Made by a program: the position numbers and the translations under genes. The notes beneath the pieces were generated by a model. It saw only the letters and a program-made list of their open reading frames with translations, was not told the DNA's origin and made no database searches. From assembly GCA_000149225.2 (NCBI GenBank), contig CM000688.1, forward strand, positions 744,001-808,000: 64,000 nt of DNA. Direction: 5' to 3'. Positions 27,705-37,693 of this stretch are shown here, in pieces. The first letter of the stretch is position 1. Every line of letters starts with the position of its first letter. This stretch comes from Lachancea kluyveri NRRL Y-12651 (Eukaryota > Ascomycota > Saccharomycetes > Saccharomycetales > Saccharomycetaceae).

Positions 27705-30700
27705 ATGGATACTGATCTTTCTGCCGCTCAAGAACATTATCTTAAGAGAGAACTACTCAGACTCGAACTATCTGACGAATTTGAAAAACTGAATGATCCA
27801 CACGCGCTGCGCAAGTTTGGTTATCCGTTCACTACTAATGATCCCAAGTTAAAATCGCATACCAGCAAAGTAAGGCAAATCTTGCAATCACCTACCAAAT
27901 CTAAAAAATGTGACACTGTGGAACAAGATGATTCCTCCGATATAGTCTCCGAATTCCCTCTTTTAAGCCACTTCCTAAGAGAATTTGTTATGAGCTTCCC
28001 GCTACTGTCAAAGGATTTAGCCAAAGACGAAACGTTTTGGCAAGGTAAAGTGCAGATCTTTTTTGAACATTTCATGGGTCTGAATTTCAGCTCAAGCTTT
28101 GACAGAGACGAATTGACAAAGAGAAAGAAACTGTCTCTTAAATTGTCCAAGATCATCTTGCTGCTGTATAACTCGGGTATTGGTTGCTCTAAGGAGATTG
28201 AGTACTATGAGCATGACAAGTTTATTTTGTCCGATGGTGGCTTACCGCAGGAATCTAAAAAGAAAACAAAGCTAGACCAGTTTGTAATGCCTACGAGAGA
28301 GAACTTACAAAACCTGGTGACTAAAGAACCGATGTACATCAACGGATGGGACGTCAACATCATTTCTGTCACTGATGAAGCAACGTTGTTTTCCCTTGCC
28401 CCGGCGCAAAAGCCTGAGAAGTCAACGACTTCTAAATGGATGAAAAGTACTTTTGGTATAACCTCTCCTTTCTCTTCACCATCAAATTTCCTCTCTAAAC
28501 TATCATTGGCCGGTAATCCTACTACGAAAAGCAAACATATATTTATAATTCGAACCAGGCAAGAATTTTCTGATGGTGCTACAGCTTTTGCTGCAAGAAC
28601 TTATGAGGATTTCAAGAATTTGGCCCATAATTTAAAGAAGGAATTTCCGGGTAAAAATTTGCCTAAACTTCCCCATAGGAATAAGTTGGGTACCTCGATA
28701 GTGACATCTAACACGTCTAATAGTGATTCTGCCGGTTTACCCTGTACACCCAAAGAAAAAATTATTTCCAGTTTTTCTAGTACATCTTCTACACCTACTA
28801 CTTCGTTAGCAGAGACTGATGGTCGATCAACTGGGTCGCAGGCCAATGTGATGTCTGCGAATGAAAAAGGATCGGAAATGCAAGAAGAAGAGGAGGAGGA
28901 GGAGGAAAATGAGGATTATTACGAAGAATTTGCTGACGCCAATGATACGAAAAGTAGTAATTTACCTAGAGAAAAGATGAGGACATCCCTGAGACAGTAC
29001 TTGAGAACCCTTTGCCAAGAGAAAGAAGTTGCTTTCAGCATGTCTCTAAAAAAATTCTTTATCAAGTCTGTGATCTCTTTAGAGGACTTTCCTGGTAAAG
29101 TTCAGCAAGATATCAAAAATAGGGAGCTGATGGATGTGACTAACTTGGAAAATCAGATTGGCTTTCAAAAACTTGCCTTTGAAAGATCCTTAGAGTTGCA
29201 GGAATCTATGAAAAGTTTTAAAACTTCTGTATTGAAAGATAGTAAGTTTTTGTTGGCACTATTTCAAGAGGTGAGGGAAAAGGACAAGGTGGAGCAGCTA
29301 TCCCCAACACTAACAAGCTTCTTTGAATGGTGTAAGATCCAACTATCTGCCACAATCTACCAGCTCTTTTTGGGCAATGATGACAGCTATGAGTTTTACA
29401 TGCACATAAGAAGGTTACACAGGCTAATGCCATACAGTGTAATGGTACAAATTTTAAAATTCACTAACCCAATGGCCATTATGAAGGGTATGATGGACTT
29501 GTTCATGGCCCAACCCTTTGGTGGCTACTCTCTACTACAGACTATGTTTTCCACAGTTCTAAATGATGACTTGAAGAGTCAGCTGAAAACTATAGGTGAA
29601 TTGGAAAATGCAATTTCTAAAGAGAGTTCGTTTGGGTCACAGATTATAGTTGCTCTTGCCAAAGCCATTTTTGAAAATGAACATGGTGAGTTTGTTGATA
29701 TGGAGCAGATTCATGAGGATTCCAAGCTTATGTCAATGCCAATGACTTTGATCATTGTAATGAAATGTGCTGAGCTGGGTCAGGTCTCTCAAGATGCCTT
29801 ATCTGAAATTATTGAATCTTACAATTTTTGGAAGAAGCAAAAGGAGGCTACAAAGCTGGCACCTACTTTAACCTCTGTATCCAGTAACTCCTCGATTGGC
29901 GATAATCCCGCACTCTACTTCTCTCATGTAAAGGAGTTGTTGCAGATGTACATCCGCGAACGTGATAAGAAATTGATGAAACAGCTATGGCAAGATCCTG
30001 AGTTGTCTCAATTGTTGAAATCGATTGTGACCTTATTTTATGAGCCAATGGTTAAGATATTTAAGATCTCTAAGGTTGATGTTGCCTTTCGAAATTTTGA
30101 AAAATTCATGAACGACCTGATGAAGTTGATGGATGATGTGATTACGGGAAACCTAGGTTCTTCTACTGCATTCAACGTTGTCGATGCAATCAATAAGTTG
30201 GTCACTAAGCATGAAGGCTCTTTCTATGGATTTATCCACGACATATATATTCACGACACGGAGAACATTTTTGAAGGTTTCATTGAGTGGATTGTGAATA
30301 TTGTTAATTTTTTGCAGACCAGCAAATATGGGGGGTCTAGTGACAGGTTAAATATTACCAATCTGATTAATAATTCCATAAACTCCGGCATTGATGCTGA
30401 GGCCCTAAAGGAACAATTAAATCTGGTTATCGATCAAAAATTGAAGGCACGTGAGGTGTATCAGCGACTCGTTGATTTGAAAATTTCCCAAGAGGGCGCT
30501 AGCGGTGGGAAAGATGTTGTCAATGTAATGGATGAAAGATGGAAGGAACTGAACCACATGTTGATGCCCGACAGCTCTGCGGGTCTTGGTATTCAAGACG
30601 GTGACCTTGTGGACTTGGATTTGGATGTTGGAGACTACGAATATTTACAGAAGGAGGAAGAAGAGGAACTACAGGACAAATATCGCGAGATATTGGAGCA

Positions 30701-30779
30701 GCCCATTGAGGAAAGTGAAATCGTGAAGTTTAACAATCTCGTGTTCAAGTCCACTCTAAAGAATATTCTTGATGTATGA
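27705..30779 (+). CDS. LEC1: LEC1 (YPR097W), PX-domain phosphoinositide-binding protein
   Basis: The ATG at 27705 (MDTDLSAAQEHYLKREL) gives 1024 residues (1073 in S. cerevisiae). Layout: an N-terminal PXB helical domain (about 5-150), then a PX domain (about 280-460) whose core (HIFIIRTRQEFSDG, TYEDFKNLAHNLKKEFPG, LPKLPHR) is split by a Ser/Thr and Glu-rich insert (EEEEEEEENEDYYEEF), and a long helical C-terminal DUF3818 region. Yeast Ypr097w/Lec1 binds phosphoinositides and has been tied to lipid droplets and sterol distribution. It is convergent with SLX9, 58 bases apart. Confidence 0.9.
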   Translation: MDTDLSAAQEHYLKRELLRLELSDEFEKLNDPHALRKFGYPFTTNDPKLKSHTSKVRQILQSPTKSKKCDTVEQDDSSDIVSEFPLLSHFLREFVMSFPLLSKDLAKDETFWQGKVQIFFEHFMGLNFSSSFDRDELTKRKKLSLKLSKIILLLYNSGIGCSKEIEYYEHDKFILSDGGLPQESKKKTKLDQFVMPTRENLQNLVTKEPMYINGWDVNIISVTDEATLFSLAPAQKPEKSTTSKWMKSTFGITSPFSSPSNFLSKLSLAGNPTTKSKHIFIIRTRQEFSDGATAFAARTYEDFKNLAHNLKKEFPGKNLPKLPHRNKLGTSIVTSNTSNSDSAGLPCTPKEKIISSFSSTSSTPTTSLAETDGRSTGSQANVMSANEKGSEMQEEEEEEEENEDYYEEFADANDTKSSNLPREKMRTSLRQYLRTLCQEKEVAFSMSLKKFFIKSVISLEDFPGKVQQDIKNRELMDVTNLENQIGFQKLAFERSLELQESMKSFKTSVLKDSKFLLALFQEVREKDKVEQLSPTLTSFFEWCKIQLSATIYQLFLGNDDSYEFYMHIRRLHRLMPYSVMVQILKFTNPMAIMKGMMDLFMAQPFGGYSLLQTMFSTVLNDDLKSQLKTIGELENAISKESSFGSQIIVALAKAIFENEHGEFVDMEQIHEDSKLMSMPMTLIIVMKCAELGQVSQDALSEIIESYNFWKKQKEATKLAPTLTSVSSNSSIGDNPALYFSHVKELLQMYIRERDKKLMKQLWQDPELSQLLKSIVTLFYEPMVKIFKISKVDVAFRNFEKFMNDLMKLMDDVITGNLGSSTAFNVVDAINKLVTKHEGSFYGFIHDIYIHDTENIFEGFIEWIVNIVNFLQTSKYGGSSDRLNITNLINNSINSGIDAEALKEQLNLVIDQKLKAREVYQRLVDLKISQEGASGGKDVVNVMDERWKELNHMLMPDSSAGLGIQDGDLVDLDLDVGDYEYLQKEEEEELQDKYREILEQPIEESEIVKFNNLVFKSTLKNILDV

Positions 30780-30837
30780 TACATAGTTGAAATAAAATGT
30801 AATGCTATTCTACGATAATGTGCTACAACATTGTCTC

Positions 30838-31419
30838 TTATTTCCCCATTTTGATAACTTCCCTCAATGCAGAGAACGGGCTTTGTTGGAAGCTTTGGTT
30901 TCTTAGTACTTGTTGGAACCTGGCTGTCTCGTTTTGTGCTAAAGCTTTAGCACCCTTTTGATTTTTGATATTTGGTTCATTTTTTTTGATCCTCACGGAG
31001 CCAGATTCTTTGGATTCCAAGTGGAAAGGGTTGTTCGAAGCAGTGAAGTTTGTGACATTTTGCCTTTGTTCGTTTTGTTTATTTTGATCTTTGATCTCTT
31101 CCATAACACCCTCCTTTTGCAAGGAGGTCAACAAATCTTGCATTTTAGGTTTTAAGTCATCTCTTAGTTTTCTTTTCCTACGTCTAAGAGAAGATTTGGA
31201 GATCCCTGAGTTATTCAAGCTGGCTTGATCTTTGATTTTACTGACAAATGACTGGGACTTATTGAGGACTTTTTCTTTTTTGGATTCTCTAGGTTGATGT
31301 AGGAACGCTTTTGGATCTGGGGGAAGCAAAGAAACAACCTCAGTACTGTCAAATTCCTCGGGTTTGGACAATCTTGATGCAGCCTTGTTCCTCAGCTGAT
31401 TTCTTTTCTTAGCAACCAT
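30838..31419 (-). CDS. SLX9: SLX9, pre-40S ribosome biogenesis and export factor
   Basis: 193 residues (210 in S. cerevisiae), very basic and helical. The family's conserved parts are visible: the N-terminal KKRNQLRNKAASR, the central SKSSLRRRKRKLRDDLKPKMQDLL, and a C-terminal FQQSPFSALREVIK. Slx9 binds pre-18S rRNA and promotes small-subunit processing and export. Its promoter carries the PAC and RRPE elements typical of ribosome-biogenesis genes (listed separately). Position next to TOM20 matches chromosome VII. Confidence 0.92.
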   Translation of the reverse strand: MVAKKRNQLRNKAASRLSKPEEFDSTEVVSLLPPDPKAFLHQPRESKKEKVLNKSQSFVSKIKDQASLNNSGISKSSLRRRKRKLRDDLKPKMQDLLTSLQKEGVMEEIKDQNKQNEQRQNVTNFTASNNPFHLESKESGSVRIKKNEPNIKNQKGAKALAQNETARFQQVLRNQSFQQSPFSALREVIKMGK

Positions 31420-32089
31420 TTCTAACGGGATATTAAATTAGGAATTAGGAAAACTGTTGTACTGGCCGAAGTTACTTGGCTTCGATTGTGATTAGATGAG
31501 ATGAGATGAGATGAGATGAGATGAGATGATTAATATCGAAAATTTTTTATTCATTTGCATCCGGTCACGTGATGATTCCTGCCCAACAGCCTCGAAGTTG
31601 CTCAAATGATGGTCATTGCGAATATCGTTTGTTATATATCAGCATACACAGGGGCTACTAGTTTAATGCAAGCTAATTTACCAAGACAAGCTCAGTGTGC
31701 CTGGTACTGGCTTGGAGCGATATAGAGGTGCCATGACACCATCCGGAGACGGGAAGACAGGCCTCCCTAACCTCAACCCCAGATTGTTCTACGCATCGCG
31801 TGAATTATGAATTCAGGCAATAGAGTCCTACTCATAATGTATGTCCACATACGTACAGCCCTGTTCTACTTTAAATCTTGATTCTATCGGTGACACTGAT
31901 GATCATCTATAAACAAGCGTTATTCCCACTTTTATCGTTTTCACGAGTTTTTTCTACATTTATCTCTACGCACGAGCGCAATCGGCCTTGAAAAATTTTA
32001 AGCACTCTGCTCATGGCGTAATTAAAGTTCGCTTGCGATCACACGCCATTTTATACAAGTTAGGGCCTCAAAGAAAGCAGCCATAAAAA
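31420..32089. promoter_or_regulatory. Divergent promoter SLX9 / TOM20
   Basis: 670 bases without a gene. The SLX9 side holds the GATGA array and RRPE. A palindromic TCACGTGA (Cbf1-type) lies at 31565-31572. A short self-complementary GGTGCCATGACACC near 31727 is too weak to call. Confidence 0.5.
31495..31548. promoter_or_regulatory. Tandem PAC-like array plus RRPE upstream of SLX9
   Basis: Seven perfect head-to-tail copies of GATGA at 31495-31529 create six consecutive GATGAG cores, the heart of the PAC element (GCGATGAGAT; Dot6/Tod6). An RRPE-type GAAAATTTTTT (Stb3) follows at 31538-31548. The array begins about 75 bases upstream of the SLX9 start. A short tandem repeat that grew by slippage is the other reading. 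Confidence 0.65.
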
Positions 32090-32680
32090 ATGTCTCAGCC
32101 CTCTCCAATTGCTCGTATTCTAGCTATCACTGGTGTTACTACTGCTGTCGCTTTGGCTGGTTACGCTCTATATTTTGACCACCAAAGAAGAAGTAACCCA
32201 GAGTTCAGAAAGAATTTAAAACGTACATTGAAAAAACATGCTGAGTTAGAAAAATTGGAAAAAGAAGAGGCCAAACAAGTCAAGTTGGTACAAGTTGCTG
32301 AATACTTGAGCTTGGAATTGGCTAAGGATCCTGTCCCAACTGATCCAGCTCGAAGAGAAACAACTTTTACTGCAAACGTTGAAATGGGTGAAAAGTTGTC
32401 CATGGTACCAGGTAACGAACTGGAAGCAGCTTTGAAATTTTACAAGGCATTGACTGTTTATCCAAATCCGGCCGATTTGTTGGGCATTTACCAAAGAAGT
32501 GTGCCAGAAGGCGTCTATGAGTATATCGTTCTGATGATTGCTATTTTGCCACCTGCCAACGTCTCTACATTCCTAAGCGGTGGTGCGCAAGCAAACAGTG
32601 ACCAAGCTGCTGCCGCAGCCGTTGCAGCTGCACAAACAGATGCTGCAGTTGCCGCTGAAGCTGCTGAAATTGACGAATAG
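32090..32680 (+). CDS. TOM20: TOM20, mitochondrial outer-membrane import receptor
   Basis: 196 residues (183 in S. cerevisiae). An N-terminal membrane anchor (about residues 7-27) is followed by a basic, charged linker and then the receptor domain (about 60-160). That domain holds the conserved TFTANVEMGEKLS, LEAALKFYKALTVYPNPADLLGIYQRS and VLMIAILPP, which form the groove that binds presequence helices. The C-terminus is Ala/acidic (AAAAVAAAQTDAAVAAEAAEIDE), longer in Ala than in S. cerevisiae. Tom20 hands preproteins to Tom22 and Tom40. Confidence 0.97.
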   Translation: MSQPSPIARILAITGVTTAVALAGYALYFDHQRRSNPEFRKNLKRTLKKHAELEKLEKEEAKQVKLVQVAEYLSLELAKDPVPTDPARRETTFTANVEMGEKLSMVPGNELEAALKFYKALTVYPNPADLLGIYQRSVPEGVYEYIVLMIAILPPANVSTFLSGGAQANSDQAAAAAVAAAQTDAAVAAEAAEIDE

Positions 32681-32924
32681 ATTTTCTGACAAGCGCTGTT
32701 ATTCTACTGTTATATTACTATTCCATTTTATCTTTTTCCGATGAAATTCTTCTTGATGACTGTCTCTGTATATATGATAAGTGAACCCTCTTTAGGAGAT
32801 ATATAACATGTGTGATTTATGTTCTAAATAAAGGAAAGCATATGTTCATGGTGCAAGAAGTGTGTCGCACTTTGATGCAGGAATATGTATTTGGGGATCG
32901 AAAAAGGCCCAAGTATCGTTCTCA

Positions 32925-33486
32925 TTATTTGGGAACATACTTGATCAACCCCTTAGATAAATAACAGCCATATGCGAGCATACCCAAAACGTTGGTTAGG
33001 TTGAAAAGTAAACTCAGGCCATGACTCTTGCCAAATTCTTTACGCAATGGAGCATCCTTGGCTTCCAACTCATCACCAGAGAGCTCTTTGGATAAACGCT
33101 TCCTGTCATCCTTAACCCTTTGAGTCCAAGGCAATAGCCAAAACAAATTCAAGCAACCACTGATTGAAGCAGTTGTTAGCGTTATCAATGGGGCCCATTG
33201 CAAGTGCATGGGGGCAGTTAACCCCAGAACTAATGGAGAAATGGATTGCATTTGGAAAAAATATGGAAACACTTTGTGTTGCAAAGTTGAAAACCCCTCT
33301 TTATCCAAACTTTTGAAGGCCAATGGGGAAGCCACGTACGAATAGAAAGTAGTACCTCCAAATCTGTACCAAACTCACTAGTTAGTATGTTTACGCAGGA
33401 AGAAAATACAAGATTCCCATGTTGAGAGTAGGAAACACGTACACGAAAGAGTAGAATAGCAAGTGTGCAGTTGGTTTGAAAGACAT
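32925..33486 (-). CDS. YPR098C: YPR098C, TMEM205-like mitochondrial membrane protein, spliced
   Basis: Two exons, 33486-33443 and 33363-32925, give 160 residues (161 in S. cerevisiae). Joining them yields [15 protein letters not shown] then [13 protein letters not shown], matching the family N-terminus. The intron is described separately; the gene in S. cerevisiae also has one. Hydrophobic segments and the conserved [16 protein letters not shown] and FWLLPWT place it in the TMEM205 / DUF4149 family. Function is unknown; in S. cerevisiae it is found at the mitochondrial outer membrane. Confidence 0.92.
33364..33442 (-). other. YPR098C: Spliceosomal intron of YPR098C
   Basis: 79 nt with the 5' site GTACGT (33442-33437), a perfect branch site TACTAAC (33387-33381) and the 3' site CAG ending at 33364. 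GTACGT differs from the usual GTATGT by one base. It splits a Val codon (GT|A). Confidence 0.92.
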
Positions 33487-33694
33487 CCTTCACTATATGT
33501 TTGCGCTTCTCGCGATTCAATAAGGAGAAACTAGTCTTATTCATTTCCGTATCAGTTAAAACCCCGGGTGCATATTGTTATCGTGTTGAACGATTGTTAA
33601 AATTTTTCAAGAAATTCGCCCTGCTAGTTGATAGTTACAATATCAAATGTAGTACAAGAATCAGTGTTAGAGAATTCGATATATATATCAAAAC

Positions 33695-34123
33695 ATGGTT
33701 GTCAGGGTTATCAAGCAAGCTTCCATTGCACGTAATGGTGTTGGGTCTTACATTTTCCCATGTAAAAAGATTGTTCTACAGTACTGCAACTGGGGAGGTT
33801 CCTCGCAGGGTCTACGTGAGTTCCTAACCTCGAAGAGATTGCCATTATTGGCTGCAAAGTATCCTTATATCCAATTCGAAGTGGTTAAAAAATCGGGGCA
33901 TCCTTTGCTAAGGGCACAATATAATAATGGCCGTGAAAAGGTCATCTGCGTGAGAAACTTGAACATTGATAATGTTGAAAAAAAGCTGCAAGTATTGAAG
34001 GACTCTAGCGGTGAGATCCTGCGCCACAGAACCAAGAACGATAACGTTGAGAGTTTAAACAAAAGTGTCAGAGGTGTTTGGTCTCCGGTGCATGTGGATC
34101 CTTCCATGAGGCACAGAGTGTGA
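33695..34123 (+). CDS. MRPL51: MRPL51, mitochondrial large-subunit ribosomal protein mL43
   Basis: 142 residues (140 in S. cerevisiae), with conserved stretches [52 protein letters not shown] and [11 protein letters not shown]. This L51/S25/CI-B8 (thioredoxin-like) family protein belongs to the large mitoribosomal subunit. The basic N-terminus can serve as a targeting signal. It is convergent with GCD2. Confidence 0.97.
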   Translation: MVVRVIKQASIARNGVGSYIFPCKKIVLQYCNWGGSSQGLREFLTSKRLPLLAAKYPYIQFEVVKKSGHPLLRAQYNNGREKVICVRNLNIDNVEKKLQVLKDSSGEILRHRTKNDNVESLNKSVRGVWSPVHVDPSMRHRV

Positions 34124-34242
34124 GTACAAAACTCCCATTGTTCGATGCTCAATCTTCCTGTATATACGAAAACAATGTACCTGCATTTTGCAAAATGATC
34201 ATTTCTACATTACTATACATAATTGCGATAACTTTGTTTTAT

Positions 34243-36078
34243 TCATGCTGAGCCTTTGTATTCTCTCAAAATAACAGGAACTGAAGAAGGAGGTAAAGCA
34301 CCAAATTCAGTGATGATCTTCTTAATATATTCAGGCGGTGTCAAGTCATACATTATATTGAAAATGTTCAAAGTAGGGAAATCCTGCCAATCTGCCAAGA
34401 TCGGTTTGTTATCGTTCCTGTTAGAATTTTCCCCTGAAGCGATGTTGGCTTTCCCGTTGTTCTTAGTTTCTTGTGGATGTGATTGGTTTTGTTGTTCACG
34501 CTCTTTGATGAACCGCTGCAACAGGAAGCCATGGTTGCTACGTCTCTTTACTGGATTGTTTGAGTCGATGTTAACTAAATCGTTTGGATCTGCCAATTCG
34601 TTGAAGGTAACACTGTCTAACTGAACTCTTTGAGAGAACTTCAAACTTTCACAACAAACCAAAACTGGGATGTTCCTTCTCTTAGCACTCATGGCTAACA
34701 TAGCTGTCCCAACCCTGGAGTATAGGAAACCATTTGATAAAATGGAATGAGCCCCCAAGAATACGTAATCAATATCCATATTGAAAACAGTGCCCAAACT
34801 TGTGATAAGTACGTACATCACATTGAGCCCACGACTTCTTAGCATATCAGCCATCTTTCTACCTTCAAATAATGGCCTTGAGTCCACGATAATAATCTGA
34901 AACTTTTTGTTCAGCTCAACTGCATTGTGGATGAATAAATCACCCAATACCTTTGAGCAGCCATACGTTAAGATAGTACTGTCGTTATCGATGTGTTGGG
35001 AAGCGTTTTCTAGAATTAACTGGTCAGCAAATTCAACCTTTTCACGTGCAAATTGGGTAATCTTTTCACAGAGCTCTTCTTTGGCCTGAAAATCCGGTGT
35101 TGAAGGGTCGATTAAGGAAATTTCTTGTTTCAACCACCTAATAGCATTACCCATGGTGACACTTAATGGCCTGGATTTCTTCAAAAAGTCAATCTGGTGG
35201 GATAAATAACTGGTCAAGTTACGGGATAATGTAGTGCCTTCGGGTGTTTTGTAGTCTTTGATCACAATCTGGAAAGTTTCTAACATGGCTAAACAACGTG
35301 GGATGGAGCCTACAATCTTGTAACTTGCAATATGAGATGTCAACAGTGACGTAGCAGGATGCAATAACTCCCTGTTAGCAATCAACTCCTTTACCTGGGA
35401 CACTAGTTGTGGATTATTAAAGCTTTCTGCAATGGTGTTGGGGATCACTGAGGACGTACCAGGTAGAAGAGAAGACTCATCATCAAGAGATAGCGATGCC
35501 AACAACTGATTGGTGTCATTTGCAGAACTTTCAGAAGATGCATTGGCGGACGAGGCTTGAGAAGAAGTAGATAATGAGGCTGACAACGGGGAACTTGTTG
35601 GGGCATGGGAGCCGGCTATCGCATTGGCAGCAATTGGTAGAGCCAATCCAGCAGCAGTGATTTTGGCGGCTTTAAAGGAGCTGATAGCACTGGTAACGGC
35701 TAACAAGGATGCTCTTCTTTCTTCAGTAGTCTCCAAGTGTCCAAATAATGTGGATTTCTTCACTTTAATGGGCTGAGCGGTAGCACTATTCTTGGCCTTC
35801 TTGCCATTGAGCTGCTGTTCTCTTTGATACTGCTTTTTTTCTCTTTTTGACTGGGCCTGCTGCTGTTGTTTTTCAATGGAAATACCACTAGCTTCTTTTT
35901 TGGCAGCTCTTTTCGCAGCTTTTTCTTTCTTCTTCAACTCTTTTAGTTCTTTATTGGATAACTTCTTTTCATCAGTTACTGGGGTAGGCGCTGGTGTTCC
36001 TGCTGAAACAGTAGATGCATCACTATTCTTCTGACTGGATTCAGATTGTTGAGTGGATTTAGGAGCACCTTCGGTCAT
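34243..36078 (-). CDS. GCD2: GCD2, eIF2B delta subunit
   Basis: The ATG at 36078 gives 611 residues (651 in S. cerevisiae). The N-terminal 110 residues are Lys-rich (KKLSNKELKELKKKEKAAKR). A Ser/Ala-rich linker follows, then the eIF2B alpha/beta/delta regulatory fold (about 230-610) with VGSIPRCLAMLETFQIVI, VVDSRPLFEGRKMADMLR, YVFLGAHSILSNGFLYSRVG and the near-invariant end PPEYIKKIITEFGALPPSS. Gcd2 is in the regulatory core of the eIF2 exchange factor that senses phosphorylated eIF2alpha and controls GCN4. Confidence 0.97.
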   Translation of the reverse strand: MTEGAPKSTQQSESSQKNSDASTVSAGTPAPTPVTDEKKLSNKELKELKKKEKAAKRAAKKEASGISIEKQQQQAQSKREKKQYQREQQLNGKKAKNSATAQPIKVKKSTLFGHLETTEERRASLLAVTSAISSFKAAKITAAGLALPIAANAIAGSHAPTSSPLSASLSTSSQASSANASSESSANDTNQLLASLSLDDESSLLPGTSSVIPNTIAESFNNPQLVSQVKELIANRELLHPATSLLTSHIASYKIVGSIPRCLAMLETFQIVIKDYKTPEGTTLSRNLTSYLSHQIDFLKKSRPLSVTMGNAIRWLKQEISLIDPSTPDFQAKEELCEKITQFAREKVEFADQLILENASQHIDNDSTILTYGCSKVLGDLFIHNAVELNKKFQIIIVDSRPLFEGRKMADMLRSRGLNVMYVLITSLGTVFNMDIDYVFLGAHSILSNGFLYSRVGTAMLAMSAKRRNIPVLVCCESLKFSQRVQLDSVTFNELADPNDLVNIDSNNPVKRRSNHGFLLQRFIKEREQQNQSHPQETKNNGKANIASGENSNRNDNKPILADWQDFPTLNIFNIMYDLTPPEYIKKIITEFGALPPSSVPVILREYKGSA

Positions 36079-36748
36079 CACTGGTCACTTTTATGTTAAA
36101 AACGCAATTGGATACTTTTGGCCTAGTGCCTAATCAAATTTCGATGAATCAGATGCCTGTTTCTGATGGAAGAGAATTGAAAAAATTTTCGTAAGGGTGA
36201 TAAGTATTATCGTCTTATGTGATCTGAGCTTTTACACAGAATTACGTTGATTAAATGTTATGTCCATAGTTATTGAAAATGATAAACTACGTGTGATACA
36301 CTATTATTATATCAGAAGCCCATTACTCTTGTTAATTGGAGTACTTTTTTTTATTTTTTTTTATCTTGATATTGTCGTGAATGCCAATCCCAGGGAACGA
36401 AGTTATACTGCGCTGGAAAGATAAATACAACTAGCCGAATATACTTAAATATTTAGCAGACTGTAACTCACAAGAAATTTGTTACAGTACAACGAAACTT
36501 GTAGAACCAGCGTGTGTATGTGTTCTTCCTTTTTTTTTCAATACAGAAGGCTAGAGGCTTTTCTCTTTTCCCTGTAATAAATGAGGTTATAGTTTTTGAG
36601 ATCAATACTGTCTTTCCTTGTAAAAATAAAAAAAAAAATGACTAGATATGGCTGCAGATCTGAATAATTACAACTTTTTTTTTCTTCTTTATGCTTATTT
36701 ACAAGTAGTTAAATTTCCTGGGTGTAGTATCCAAGTATAGTTTGTTGT
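36079..36748. promoter_or_regulatory. GCD2 promoter and MRP13 3' region
   Basis: 670 bases between the GCD2 start and the MRP13 stop, both on the minus strand. The region is AT-rich with long T and A runs (for example 36347-36362 and 36633-36639). No gene, structured RNA or clear factor site was recognised. Confidence 0.4.
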
Positions 36749-37693
36749 CTAGTTATCTTCAACCTGTGTCTCGACCGGTTCCTCTTTCTTCTTTTCGAGA
36801 AGTTGTTTGAAATTGGAAACATATTGGTCGTATATATCCGGCCTACCCAACTTTGAGGTAATGTTCTGATATTCTTGAACAAACTTGGTAACAGCTTCAT
36901 CACTTTCGCCAAAATCCAAGATGGTTCTAGCAATCAGATAAATGTTCTTATGTTCCGTGATAAATGAGGCCAGCTTACCATTGTTTTTGCTTCCAATGTC
37001 GATGGTAGGCAGATTGACGTCGACCTTAGGCAAATCAATTTGTACATCTGTACCCTGTTGCCTTTGGAAGGCATTAACCAGCAAATTGGCCAACCCCGTC
37101 TTATTTTCCTTGTGAATGACTCTCTGCCAAGCATTGACTAATTTTTTTCCTGCTGTAGGTGTATCCTTATATTGCACCACCACACTTCTCTGCAACTGAC
37201 ACATCACAATGGTGTTGAAAAATTGCTCGATGTTGTAAATGTCCGCGTTCTCTGCGGTTATGAATTTTTTCCTCTGGGAGTAAAGTAGTTGAACAAAAGA
37301 GCTGTACTGACCTAGCCTGAAAAATGTTGCGATTAGGATGTTCTGGACATGTTGTGGAGAAAAGTAATCCCAGACAGCACGCTTTCTAGTGGTGATCGAA
37401 GTCCATTGTGTTAACAGGTTTAAGAGTTCGGCGGAGGAAGGCGCTGTCCAAATATAATCATTTAAAACTTTTCTGTTAAGAGGTTTAACTGGTTGACGTG
37501 GTTGCAATGGGGCATTGGTGGTTGGATCTTTCAAATCCATTGACAATAAAGTGTTGGCATTCTTGGGACGGTAAATCCATGGTTTCAATGAAGCTGGAGT
37601 GGAGTAGTAGGTGAGAAACTCATTTATCTTGGCTTGAGAGTCCTTGAATGCTGAGTTTGACACCGATCTCCTGAAGACAGTAACCCTCAACAT
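36749..37693 (-). CDS. MRP13: MRP13, mitochondrial small-subunit ribosomal protein mS44
   Basis: 314 residues (about 324 in S. cerevisiae). The N-terminus (MLRVTVFRRSVSNSAF) is basic with no acids, as expected for a matrix-targeting sequence. The central part is helical with YFSPQHVQNILIATFFRLGQ and ADIYNIEQFFNTIVMCQ, typical of this yeast-specific mitoribosome protein. The place next to GCD2 and RPL11 equals chromosome VII. Identification relies on residue similarity from memory plus position. Confidence 0.9.
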   Translation of the reverse strand: MLRVTVFRRSVSNSAFKDSQAKINEFLTYYSTPASLKPWIYRPKNANTLLSMDLKDPTTNAPLQPRQPVKPLNRKVLNDYIWTAPSSAELLNLLTQWTSITTRKRAVWDYFSPQHVQNILIATFFRLGQYSSFVQLLYSQRKKFITAENADIYNIEQFFNTIVMCQLQRSVVVQYKDTPTAGKKLVNAWQRVIHKENKTGLANLLVNAFQRQQGTDVQIDLPKVDVNLPTIDIGSKNNGKLASFITEHKNIYLIARTILDFGESDEAVTKFVQEYQNITSKLGRPDIYDQYVSNFKQLLEKKKEEPVETQVEDN

